From positions 23,519-87,518 of the forward strand of contig DCAA01000006.1 of NCBI GenBank assembly GCA_002311345.1: 64,000 nucleotides of DNA, read 5' to 3'. Positions within the stretch are counted from its first letter, which is position 1. Each line of letters begins with the position of its first letter. This stretch comes from Planctomycetes bacterium UBA1146. Its GTDB lineage: Bacteria > Planctomycetota > UBA8108 > UBA1146. This document shows positions 34,271 through 42,159 of the stretch, piece after piece. The notes beneath the pieces were generated by a model. That model searched no databases, was not told the origin of the DNA, and saw only the letters and a list, made by a program, of their open reading frames with translations. The position numbers and the translations under genes were made by a program.

Positions 34271-35623
34271 ATGAAACCATTTTCTCGAATACTGGTAGCC
34301 AACCGGGGAGAAATCGCTCTACGGGTGATCCGTGCCTGTCGTGAACTGGACATCGAGACGGTCGCGGTCTACTCGGAGGCGGATCGAGATGCCGGTTACC
34401 TTGATTTCGCCGATGAGAAGATCTGCATCGGCCCCGCTTCGAGCCTCCATTCTTATCTCGATATCTCCAAGATCATCGCGGCTGCAGAGATTTCCGATGT
34501 CGAGGCGATTCATCCTGGTTACGGTTTCTTGTCGGAGAACCCACAATTTGCGGAAATCTGCCAGTCCTGTCGTATCCAGTTCATCGGTCCGACTGTGGAT
34601 AACATCCGACAACTCGGTGACAAGGCTCGCGCCAGAGAAGTCGCCATCCAGTCGGGGATACCGGTTGTTCCAGGCTCTACCGAAGTAGCTCCCGATGAAG
34701 AATCGGGGCTAGAGGTTGCCAAAGAGGTGGGATTCCCGGTGATGATCAAGGCGGTGGCTGGCGGAGGTGGTCGTGGAATGCGGATCGCCAGGGACGAGTC
34801 CTCGTTTTCTCAAGCATTCCATGGTGCTAGAACTGAGGCCCAGAACGCATTCAAGAATCCCGATGTCTACATCGAGAAGTTGATCGAAAAACCGCGTCAT
34901 GTAGAGATCCAGGTGCTGGCAGATTCCTACGGTAGCGTGATTCATCTTGGAGAGCGTGACTGCTCCCTCCAGAGACGCCATCAGAAATTGATCGAGGAGA
35001 GTCCTTCTCCCGCTGTCGATGACCGATTACGAGTTCAGATGGGCCAGAGTGCTATCGATCTTGCAACCAGTGTCGGGTATCGAGGAGCAGGTACGGTCGA
35101 GTTCCTGCTCGATCTGGATCTGAACTACTACTTCATCGAGATGAACACCCGAATTCAGGTCGAGCATCCGGTGACGGAACAGGTGACAGGGATCGATCTC
35201 GTTCAGGAACAGATCAGGGTTGCCGCGGGAGCCCCACTTCGCTACCGCCAGGAAGATGTGAGGATCAATGGACATTGTATCGAGTGCCGTATCAACGCCG
35301 AAGATCCCGAAAGAGATTTCGCACCATCCCCGGGTACGATCACCGATTTCAGGCCACCCGGTGGGATGGGCGTACGATTCGATTCGCATGTTTACTGCGG
35401 GTACACCGTTCCGACAGCCTATGACTCTCTGCTGGGAAAATTGATCGTGCATCGAGACACGCGCGAGGAAGCAATTCGTACGATGAGACGTGCGCTCGAT
35501 GAGTTCGTGATCGAGGGCGTCCACACCACCGTTCCCTTTTACCGTGAGGTGCTCAGGCACTTCCATTTCGTGAATGGAAATCTGGATACCGGGTTCATCG
35601 AGGAATACCTGATCGACGCCTGA
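34271..35623 (+). CDS. accC: Acetyl-CoA carboxylase, biotin carboxylase subunit
   Basis: Carboxylates biotin on AccB using ATP and bicarbonate. The 450-residue length is exactly that of the family. Motifs in order are [35 protein letters not shown] (ATP-grasp glycine loop), the HVEIQVL strand, [15 protein letters not shown], the Mg-binding [14 protein letters not shown], and [12 protein letters not shown]. The ATG at 34271 matches the family start; GAGGAG lies rather far upstream (12 nt), within the end of accB, hinting at coupling. The carboxyltransferase genes accA and accD are not in the window. Confidence 0.97.
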   Translation: MKPFSRILVANRGEIALRVIRACRELDIETVAVYSEADRDAGYLDFADEKICIGPASSLHSYLDISKIIAAAEISDVEAIHPGYGFLSENPQFAEICQSCRIQFIGPTVDNIRQLGDKARAREVAIQSGIPVVPGSTEVAPDEESGLEVAKEVGFPVMIKAVAGGGGRGMRIARDESSFSQAFHGARTEAQNAFKNPDVYIEKLIEKPRHVEIQVLADSYGSVIHLGERDCSLQRRHQKLIEESPSPAVDDRLRVQMGQSAIDLATSVGYRGAGTVEFLLDLDLNYYFIEMNTRIQVEHPVTEQVTGIDLVQEQIRVAAGAPLRYRQEDVRINGHCIECRINAEDPERDFAPSPGTITDFRPPGGMGVRFDSHVYCGYTVPTAYDSLLGKLIVHRDTREEAIRTMRRALDEFVIEGVHTTVPFYREVLRHFHFVNGNLDTGFIEEYLIDA

Positions 35624-35632
35624 TGCGGTTGG

Positions 35633-35686
35633 CCACGAGGGATCGAACCCTGTGGATCCCGCTGCAACCCCTGCCGTGGGGCTTGC
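35633..35686 (+). terminator. Two tandem hairpins after accC
   Basis: The first pairs CCAC-AGGG (35633-35641, one bulged G) with CCCT-GTGG (35648-35655). The second pairs GCAACCCC (35664-35671) with GGGG-TTGC (35678-35686, one bulged C). They begin 10 nt after the accC stop and suggest a termination or 3'-end stability region. Neither has a U-tract on either strand. Confidence 0.4.
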
Positions 35687-35710
35687 CTCTGACCACTCTA
35701 CGGTCACAAT
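35683..35710 (+). promoter_or_regulatory. Possible promoter for the pseudopilin operon
   Basis: TTGCCT (35683-35688) and CACAAT (35705-35710) are 16 bp apart, each matching four of six consensus bases. This would start transcription near 35717, about 90 nt before the first pseudopilin gene. The evidence is weak, and the -35 overlaps the second hairpin. Confidence 0.3.
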
Positions 35711-35805
35711 GAAGGTCTGTACGGCCAGTGCCGCAGCAGACCTCTCCGTTACCCGGTCCGTCCCAGACCAGGGGGAGGGGAATTTTCCTCGGAAGGGAAT
35801 GCCGG

Positions 35806-36465
35806 ATGTTCTCCAGTCATCACTGCGTTACCGATGGGGGTCGCCCCACGGTCGTCAGGTCGAACACCACTCGTTCGGCCGGTTTTACTCTCATCGAACT
35901 GATGATCGTCGTTGCCATCATCGCAGTCCTTGCGACCCTGGTTACCAAGATGATCCAGCAGGCACAGGCGAAAGCTGCCGAAGCGGGTGCAACTACAACC
36001 ATCTCGACCATCTCCTCGGCTCTGGAGGAATATAACCGTGATGAAGGTGTTTACCCCGGCTGGGAACTCAATGTGGATGATGTAGACCTGGAAGAGTTCA
36101 ACGCCTTTCCGGTGCTCTATGAATCGATCGTCGGGGAACGACCTCCCAACGGCAAGGGTGGGAAGAACTCTCCCTATGTAGATCTGAGTACGGAAATGAT
36201 CGTCATCGTGGATGACGAATACGATGGCGAATACAAGCGACCCGGACGTGATGATATGTTCGATCCGGAAGTGGAAAAGTTCTATTGGGATCCCTGGAGT
36301 GAACCGTATCGCTATCGGGAGAATAGTTCCAAGCGGAGAAAAGAGGACTGGATGATCAAGCGTTCGACCTTTGATCTCTGGTCTACCGGTCCTGATGGAG
36401 AGAACTCGGCCTGTTTCGGAATCCCCGAGGAAGGGGAAGAGTACGATGACATCGGTAACTGGTAA
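35806..36465 (+). CDS. Type II secretion major pseudopilin-like protein (GspG-like), first copy
   Basis: A 219-residue pseudopilin. The prepilin peptidase site is SAG-FTLIELMIV with the usual Glu at +5, followed by a hydrophobic helix. The globular part has the GspG hallmark near the C terminus: WDPWSEPYRYR and FDLWSTGPDG, which in GspG form a calcium-binding loop. It is longer than typical GspG (about 145 residues), with acidic insertions around NVDDVDLEE and DDEYDGEY. The ATG at 35806 has GGAAGGGA upstream; the open frame extends to 35728 without a better start. It leads a run of five overlapping pseudopilin genes. No secretion ATPase, GspF or secretin is in the window, so the machine is elsewhere. 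Confidence 0.85.
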   Translation: MFSSHHCVTDGGRPTVVRSNTTRSAGFTLIELMIVVAIIAVLATLVTKMIQQAQAKAAEAGATTTISTISSALEEYNRDEGVYPGWELNVDDVDLEEFNAFPVLYESIVGERPPNGKGGKNSPYVDLSTEMIVIVDDEYDGEYKRPGRDDMFDPEVEKFYWDPWSEPYRYRENSSKRRKEDWMIKRSTFDLWSTGPDGENSACFGIPEEGEEYDDIGNW

Positions 36466-37189
36466 GTCCGAATACACTGATTGGCGACCAGGAGGCTGGG
36501 TGATCCAGCGGTCCAGGGCTAGTCAGGGATTCACCATGGTGGAACTGCTCGTGACCATAGCTCTCATCGTGTTCCTGATGTCGATGCTGGCGGTCGGTGC
36601 AGGACGGTATCTGGAGAGTGCAACGAATGCCCGGACGATGGCCCTGATCCAGCGGCTCAGTTTGCTCATCGAAAAGTACCATTCGATCACCGGAGACTAT
36701 CCTTCTGATGGCCTCGATGGGATCGATGTCATCACCACGGACGGAACCTTTCTGTTCGGGGGGGCTGCTCTGACTCACGCCCTGACCCAGCCGCTGGTTC
36801 TGACCCAGAAGCAGCCCAACGGGGAGATTCGTGTCATCGGAGAGGAACCCGCCATCGGAGATTTCCGTTCCGATGAATTGTCTTCACCTTCTGATGGAGA
36901 CCAAGATGCCCGGCAACTGCTCGATGCCTGGGCAGAGCCGATACATTACGACAATGTATCTGGTGGTGAGGTGTCCTTCAGTGGCCAGGGTCTGGGAGAT
37001 ACACATCTCGATTGGGACGATGATGAACAGGTGCATTCAGAAGATCCGCGTGAAGTGGGTGAAGGCACCGATGGGATCGGTCCACAGAACACCAATGGAT
37101 TCGACATCTGGAGCCATGGTTCCTCTGGTCACAGCGAAGAAGAGAGTTACGACGACCTGAACACCAACTGGCAGGGCGGTCAGCAATGA
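36446..37189 (+). CDS. Type II secretion pseudopilin, GspG-like, second copy
   Basis: A 247-residue pseudopilin with cleavage site SQG-FTMVELLVTIAL and a long hydrophobic helix. Its C-terminal part repeats the GspG pattern in altered form: LLDAWAEPIHYD and NGFDIWSHGSSG, so it appears to be a diverged duplicate of the gene before it. Acidic residues dominate the tail (DWDDDEQVHSEDPRE, SEEESYDD). The ATG at 36446 has a purine-rich site upstream and overlaps the previous gene by 20 nt. The stop overlaps the next start by 4 nt. An alternative view is that it is a minor pseudopilin of the GspH/I class that converged on the motif. Confidence 0.78.
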   Translation: MTSVTGKSEYTDWRPGGWVIQRSRASQGFTMVELLVTIALIVFLMSMLAVGAGRYLESATNARTMALIQRLSLLIEKYHSITGDYPSDGLDGIDVITTDGTFLFGGAALTHALTQPLVLTQKQPNGEIRVIGEEPAIGDFRSDELSSPSDGDQDARQLLDAWAEPIHYDNVSGGEVSFSGQGLGDTHLDWDDDEQVHSEDPREVGEGTDGIGPQNTNGFDIWSHGSSGHSEEESYDDLNTNWQGGQQ

Positions 37190-37815
37190 TACCCCTACGC
37201 ACTTCTAGACGTATGTGGGCAGGTTTCACCCTGATTGAGATGATCGTGACCATCGGGATCATCATCGTTGCAGCAGGTTTCATCGCTCCGGCGGTGATGG
37301 CCATCTTTCAGGATCGGCGCCTCGAAAATGCTGCAGCGACTATCATCACTACCATCAACGAGGCGAGAAGTGCTGCGGTCACCAAGAAACAACTACACTC
37401 GGTCATCTTCCTCCGGGCCGGAGTACGTCTCTATCGTCATCCCAAAGGAGAAGATCCCGGAGGATTCGTAGGTGGTATCCGTGCCATCAATGTTCCTGGT
37501 GCGGATCACCTCAGTTATGACATGCCTTGTGCCCGGTATCTCGCAGCTGACCTCGCTACACAATTGCAAAGCCAGATCGATGGAACCAATCAGGACGATT
37601 GGAGACCTTTGCCCGAGGATGTGTTCATCACCTTGCGGACCGATGGAACGATTGATTTCGGAACCAACGATGACATTCCCAGTTATCGCTTCAATAACGA
37701 TCCACCTAGTGGAGGGGATCTGATTCTGCGACAGAAGGGGGATACCCGGGTCTGTTTCATCGATATCCGCCCAACCGGGCGGGTGGCGAGCAAGGTCGGG
37801 GAGGAATTCGAATGA
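37186..37815 (+). CDS. Minor pseudopilin, GspH-like
   Basis: A 209-residue protein with prepilin site WAG-FTLIEMIVTIGI and a membrane helix (about 13-34). The following ENAAATIITTINEARSAAVTKKQLHSVIF matches the GspH/FimT pattern, where the helix continues into a short RxxA-type segment before a beta domain. The C-terminal DLILRQKGDTRVCFIDIRPTGRV fits the last strands of that fold. Start and stop both overlap neighbours by 4 nt (ATGA), so the run should be translated as a coupled unit and the proteins are likely assembled together at the pseudopilus tip. Confidence 0.78.
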   Translation: MIPLRTSRRMWAGFTLIEMIVTIGIIIVAAGFIAPAVMAIFQDRRLENAAATIITTINEARSAAVTKKQLHSVIFLRAGVRLYRHPKGEDPGGFVGGIRAINVPGADHLSYDMPCARYLAADLATQLQSQIDGTNQDDWRPLPEDVFITLRTDGTIDFGTNDDIPSYRFNNDPPSGGDLILRQKGDTRVCFIDIRPTGRVASKVGEEFE

Positions 37816-38678
37816 TCCGCCTACGCCACGAGAAGGGATTTACCATCCTGGAAATCCTGTTGGCGGTGGTAATCCTCACCGTCGGGCTGCTCGGACTTCT
37901 GGCGGTATTCCCGGTTGCCATGAGAGCAGGCAAGGACGCGGTCGAGAATACCAATGCAGTGATCATCTCCCAGTCAGTGGAGCAGGCGATCCGTGAGGGA
38001 TTGATGGAGCATAAGGCTCAGAGCCCCGATGGTCGTTGGACCTACTTCATCTTCAATCATGACGGAGTGACTGATCCGCTTCCGGCGAGGATCGATCGGG
38101 CGCGACCCGATGCGGATTATTACATCCTGCTTCCGAGCCCAGATCCTGATCGAAAGACTTCCATGAAGCGAACCGAGTTCTGGGAGCGGGGGAAAACTTT
38201 CGTTTTTCCCGAGACCGATGGGCTGACCTGGATCGTCAGTGACAGTGGAGTGGAGCGTGAAGTTACCGACGAATCATCGTCGAGTCCCCCGAATGGTCGA
38301 GGAAATCCGACTCGGGCCGATGACGATGCTGATGATTATTTACGCGAGATCAGAAGTCCTGATAGCGATCGAGTCCTCGACAGTTACGAAACCTACGATG
38401 TCCGCCGCGTCTATCGATTGAGCAACAGATTTTTCGATCAAGAACTTGCGCAGGACTATAATCTAATCGATGACGATCCGATTTCTCAGTACTCATTCGC
38501 CTTCACCATCCGTCCAGCAAAACAGGATGGAAGTCTTGATCTGAAATATCCCGATGATCAGAATTTCATCCCATCTGGGGAGTTGTTCGAGATCGAAATT
38601 CTCATCTTCCGGTCCTTCAGGGAAGGAACAAAACTTGCGGATCCGTTCTACCAGTGCCAGATCCTCGTCCACAAATAG
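37812..38678 (+). CDS. Minor pseudopilin, GspI/PilV-like
   Basis: A 288-residue protein with prepilin site EKG-FTILEILLAVVIL and a Gly/Leu-rich membrane helix running to about residue 32, then MRAGKDAVENTNAVIISQSVEQAI, as in GspI/PilV proteins. Those are usually 120-170 residues; here a large polar domain (about 70-250) with many Asp, Ser and Arg residues has been added. It overlaps the preceding gene by 4 nt and the next by 44 nt. Assignment to GspI rather than another minor class rests on gene order (G-G-H-I-J). Confidence 0.7.
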   Translation: MIRLRHEKGFTILEILLAVVILTVGLLGLLAVFPVAMRAGKDAVENTNAVIISQSVEQAIREGLMEHKAQSPDGRWTYFIFNHDGVTDPLPARIDRARPDADYYILLPSPDPDRKTSMKRTEFWERGKTFVFPETDGLTWIVSDSGVEREVTDESSSSPPNGRGNPTRADDDADDYLREIRSPDSDRVLDSYETYDVRRVYRLSNRFFDQELAQDYNLIDDDPISQYSFAFTIRPAKQDGSLDLKYPDDQNFIPSGELFEIEILIFRSFREGTKLADPFYQCQILVHK

Positions 38679-39882
38679 ACGCATCACCTGCTCGAGAGAA
38701 TCTGGCTTCACTCTGCTCGAATTGCTCGTTGCCTTGACGTTGGCTGCGATCATTTCGTTGATCATCGCCCAGGTAGGCTCCGATTCTCAGGAGATGTACG
38801 ACAGTACGGTGACGATGGTAGAAACGTATCAGAAGTTCCGTTACGCACTCGATGACATCAGCGAGAACCTGTCCAAAATGGTACCAACGGCTTCTCTCGA
38901 GTTTTATCAGGATCAGGGACGTTCCAGGGGTTACTGGGATGAAGGTGAGGAGCTCAAGGACCAGGATGTCGGGCCAAACCTCGAAGGGGGGGTACCCGGA
39001 AAGTACGACGAAGCCGCGACACTTTTCGAGCGGAAGTACTATCTCGAGGATGCGCGACCCGATGAGCCGCAAGAACACTGGAATGACGCGATTTATTTCA
39101 AGGCGCCTGTTGAGGTGCGTGGCGTGATTCGCCTCGCGAACGTCGAGTACTTCCTGGCCGATCCGCGAAGGCTAGAAGATGGACGCAGTGACGGAAAGAT
39201 CCCCGCCGATGAAGAGATGAGTTTCGACGATAGTCGGTCATTGGTTTTGATGAAGGTAGTTCGATACCTTGATCTCGATCAGGGGAACTACAACTCCACA
39301 GAGGTTCGAGTTCGCAAGGTGGTCAGTGAATTGTGTTCGCGTGTCACTGATTTACGGATCGAGTATTTCTATGACAACTACTTCGATTCGAAGCCGGGTG
39401 GATTCATGAGCCCTTCCATCGAGGTGACCCCTGAGTTGGTAGATTCAGAGGATTCTGAATTGCGTAATATTGCCGGGACCTATGCGAAGAAGTTTCTTTA
39501 CGGCGGTTTCATGTCGAGGATTCGGACCAATGCCATCCGAGGTATTCGCAACGTTGAGACGGGTGCCAACATGCCCGTACAGTTCAATTACAGCGGCAGT
39601 AACAAGATCAAGTTCTCGCAATTACGTACGGGAGACAAACTGTACATCTGGTCTGACGGAGGTAGCGCTTTTCCCAATGGTGAGTTCACTCTGCTCTACA
39701 ACAGTAACGGACGCCTGCTGATGCAAGAGCCGATTCCTTTCAGCACCTGGGACCAGGATCCTGGAGGGCTTCGCTTCCGCGCGCCTTTTGTTCCCCCTGC
39801 TTTCCGGATTTCGGTACGTGTCCTCAATGAAAAGGGTGCCGAACCGAGAACCTTGACGATGGTGGTTCGCACCAATGGTTGA
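38635..39882 (+). CDS. Minor pseudopilin, GspJ-like
   Basis: A pseudopilin of 415 residues from a TTG start at 38635, with AGGA 7 nt upstream. The prepilin site is ESG-FTLLELLVALTLAAIISL, preceded by a Ser/Arg-rich leader of about 24 residues, long for a prepilin. GspJ-like traits are the QKFRYALDDISENLSKMV helix and RVRKVVSELCSRVTDLRIEYF near the middle. The protein is twice the usual GspJ size, with an extra region (about 260-340) of Asn/Gly-rich strands. An ATG at 38554 would extend it deep into the previous gene with an implausible sequence. It ends the operon and is convergent with rho. Confidence 0.72.
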   Translation: MRIRSTSARSSSTNRRITCSRESGFTLLELLVALTLAAIISLIIAQVGSDSQEMYDSTVTMVETYQKFRYALDDISENLSKMVPTASLEFYQDQGRSRGYWDEGEELKDQDVGPNLEGGVPGKYDEAATLFERKYYLEDARPDEPQEHWNDAIYFKAPVEVRGVIRLANVEYFLADPRRLEDGRSDGKIPADEEMSFDDSRSLVLMKVVRYLDLDQGNYNSTEVRVRKVVSELCSRVTDLRIEYFYDNYFDSKPGGFMSPSIEVTPELVDSEDSELRNIAGTYAKKFLYGGFMSRIRTNAIRGIRNVETGANMPVQFNYSGSNKIKFSQLRTGDKLYIWSDGGSAFPNGEFTLLYNSNGRLLMQEPIPFSTWDQDPGGLRFRAPFVPPAFRISVRVLNEKGAEPRTLTMVVRTNG

Positions 39883-39923
39883 TGGTTCCGTCGTGAGAGA
39901 ACTCGGCCGTGATCTCCGGGTCC

Positions 39924-41438
39924 TCAATCCTGTCGTTCGGTATTGAGGGCCAGCAGGAACTCCACATTAGAGGCGGTCTGCTTCAACTTTGCCTTGAGCA
40001 TCTCCATCGCCTCGACCGGATTCATATCGTTGAGAACCTTGCGCAGGATCCAGAGTCGTTTGATTTCTTCTGGACTCATCAGCAATTCTTCTTTACGGGT
40101 ACCTGAACGATTGATGTCGATCGCAGGCCAGACTCGTTTGTCTGCAAGACGTCGATCAAGGTGGAGTTCCATGTTTCCGGTTCCCTTGAATTCCTCGAAG
40201 ATCACCTCATCCATGCGGGATCCGGTGTCGATCAGTGCGGTTGCAACGATCGTCAGGCTGCCACCATTCTCGATGTTCCTGGCAGCACCGAAGAAACGCT
40301 TCGGCCTTTGCAGGGCACCGGCATCCACTCCTCCGGAAAGAATTCTGCCGGAGTGGGGGGCCTCGTGGTTGTAAGCACGCCCCAGTCTTGTGATCGAATC
40401 AAGCAGGATAACCACGTCGCGGCCATATTCGACCAGCCGCCGAGCTTTCTCGATGACCATCTCGGCGACCTGCACGTGGCGACTGGCGGGCTCGTCGAAG
40501 GTCGAAGAGATGACTTCCCCTCGGACATTGCGTTCCATGTCGGTTACTTCTTCGGGACGTTCATCGATCAGTAGCACCATGAGGTCGACATCCGGATGGT
40601 TCGTGGCAATCGCATTGGCGATCAGTTGCAAGATGATGGTCTTACCGGTCCTGGGCGGAGCAACGATCAGGCCACGCTGTCCTTTGCCGATGGGAGTCAC
40701 CAGGTCGATGATCCTGGTCTCGATGACGTCGTTTTCCGTCTCCATTTGCAGCCGATCATCGGGATACAGCGGCGTCAGGTCATCGAAGACTACAATGTCT
40801 TGTACCTTCTCGGTGTTTTCGTAGTTGATGGCGTCGACCTGGAGCAGTGCGAAGTAGCGCTCCCCTTCCTTCGGTGGACGGACCTGGCCCTGGATCACGC
40901 AACCAGTGACCAGTCCAAATCGACGGATCTGGGAGGGTGAAACGTAGATGTCATCGGCACAAGGGTAGTAGGAGTAACGTGGAGAACGCAGGAATCCAAA
41001 TCCATCGGGAAGTACCTCGAGTACTCCTTCGCCATACATCACGCCCGCTTCCAGGGCTCGTTTCTTGAGGATGACGAAGATCAGATCCTGTTTCTTGAGC
41101 CCGGCGATCTCATCGATTCCTTCTTCGCGAGACATCTGCTGTAACTCGGCCATCGTCATCTTGTGCATCTCGGATAGATGCAACTCGGGCAGCTTGCCCT
41201 TCACCGTCTGTGGAATCTCATCGAGATCTTCGACATCCATCGGTAGTCCTTCGAGATCGATGGGAGGAGTAGAGGTCTTTCTCTTGGTGACCTTCTTGCG
41301 GCGGGTTTGCTTCTTATCCTCGGTTCCTCTGGTGCCGCGGCGAGGATTGCGCCCCTTTTTTGTACGCGACGATCCGGACCGTGTGCCCCGGTCGAGATCA
41401 CCTTCGCCCGAGGTATGGCTCGATTGACGTGGGGACAT
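39924..41438 (-). CDS. rho: Transcription termination factor Rho
   Basis: Hexameric RNA-dependent ATPase that ends transcription. The 504-residue protein has an N-terminal extension of about 75 residues rich in Arg, Lys and Gly ([19 protein letters not shown]), the Rho N-terminal helical domain ([19 protein letters not shown]), the cold-shock-like RNA-binding domain ([20 protein letters not shown]), Walker A APPRTGKT, Walker [17 protein letters not shown] and the R-loop region [21 protein letters not shown]. coli Rho is 419 residues; basic N-terminal inserts occur in some high-GC and other phyla. The ATG at 41438 is preceded by GAGGTG, 19 nt after the coaE stop. Confidence 0.97.
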   Translation of the reverse strand: MSPRQSSHTSGEGDLDRGTRSGSSRTKKGRNPRRGTRGTEDKKQTRRKKVTKRKTSTPPIDLEGLPMDVEDLDEIPQTVKGKLPELHLSEMHKMTMAELQQMSREEGIDEIAGLKKQDLIFVILKKRALEAGVMYGEGVLEVLPDGFGFLRSPRYSYYPCADDIYVSPSQIRRFGLVTGCVIQGQVRPPKEGERYFALLQVDAINYENTEKVQDIVVFDDLTPLYPDDRLQMETENDVIETRIIDLVTPIGKGQRGLIVAPPRTGKTIILQLIANAIATNHPDVDLMVLLIDERPEEVTDMERNVRGEVISSTFDEPASRHVQVAEMVIEKARRLVEYGRDVVILLDSITRLGRAYNHEAPHSGRILSGGVDAGALQRPKRFFGAARNIENGGSLTIVATALIDTGSRMDEVIFEEFKGTGNMELHLDRRLADKRVWPAIDINRSGTRKEELLMSPEEIKRLWILRKVLNDMNPVEAMEMLKAKLKQTASNVEFLLALNTERQD

Positions 41439-41457
41439 CAGAGATTCACCTCAATTT

Positions 41458-42159
41458 TCACTCCGGCTCTCCTTCGCCGTGGCCCATCCACTGCTTCAGG
41501 AAACTCCGGCACTGTTGCTTGATCTCTTCGTCGGAAGTCTCGTTCCGATTGGAGATCACACCATCTGCGGTTTCTTTCTTCTCGGAGAGTGGCACCTGTG
41601 CCGACTCCCTGAGGGCTCTTTCCCCCGGTTTCCAGCCCCGATGTTGCTGGAGACGCTGCTCACGATCTTCTTCTGGAGCCTCGATGAAGAGCACCCGGTC
41701 GACCAGTTTCCGGTAGGGAGAACTTTCGAGGAGGGGGATATCCAGGAGGATCAATGGCCGCCCACTAGGGAGCGGACTGCCCCTATCGGACCCCATCTCG
41801 GCCACTTTGGCAAGAGCAACATCGATCCGTTTCCGCACCCTCGGGTGGACGATTTTCTCCAGCGCAGCAAGGGCTTGCTGGTCGCAGAAGACCAACTTGG
41901 AGATCGCATCACGATTTAGGCTCCCATCGGCAGATTTCATCTGGTCGCCGAGCGCCTGCTCGATTTCGGAGATCACCTCGGGTTGCTCGAGTATTTCGTG
42001 GGCCATCTGATCGGCATCGATGACGTGGGCTCCGAGAGAATCGAAGATTTTTGCCACCGTGCTCTTGCCCGATCCGATCCCCCCGGTGATGGCGATGATC
42101 CACGGGTCGGTCGTGTCGCCAACTGGGTCGTGGTTTTCACACATTTCACTTGGAGGCAT
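41458..42159 (-). CDS. coaE: Dephospho-CoA kinase
   Basis: Catalyses the last step of coenzyme A synthesis, ATP-dependent phosphorylation of the 3'-OH of dephospho-CoA. The 233-residue protein has the P-loop AITGGIGSGKST, the VIDADQMAHE motif that binds the substrate, HPRVRKRI and the LLDIPLLESSPY segment. The N terminus is about 18 residues longer than E. coli CoaE; an internal ATG at 42144 would shorten it. The start overlaps the end of polA by 14 nt. polA followed by coaE is seen in several bacterial phyla, and this order is consistent with a shared transcript with rho. Confidence 0.95.
   Translation of the reverse strand: MPPSEMCENHDPVGDTTDPWIIAITGGIGSGKSTVAKIFDSLGAHVIDADQMAHEILEQPEVISEIEQALGDQMKSADGSLNRDAISKLVFCDQQALAALEKIVHPRVRKRIDVALAKVAEMGSDRGSPLPSGRPLILLDIPLLESSPYRKLVDRVLFIEAPEEDREQRLQQHRGWKPGERALRESAQVPLSEKKETADGVISNRNETSDEEIKQQCRSFLKQWMGHGEGEPE

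Noticed and set aside
35625..35710. tRNA-like sequence on the minus strand (T-arm-like GGGTTCGATCCC)
   Set aside because: The T-loop-like part is embedded in a hairpin, but I could not build an acceptor stem, an anticodon loop with U33 or a proper D-arm. It is better explained as tandem hairpins after accC.
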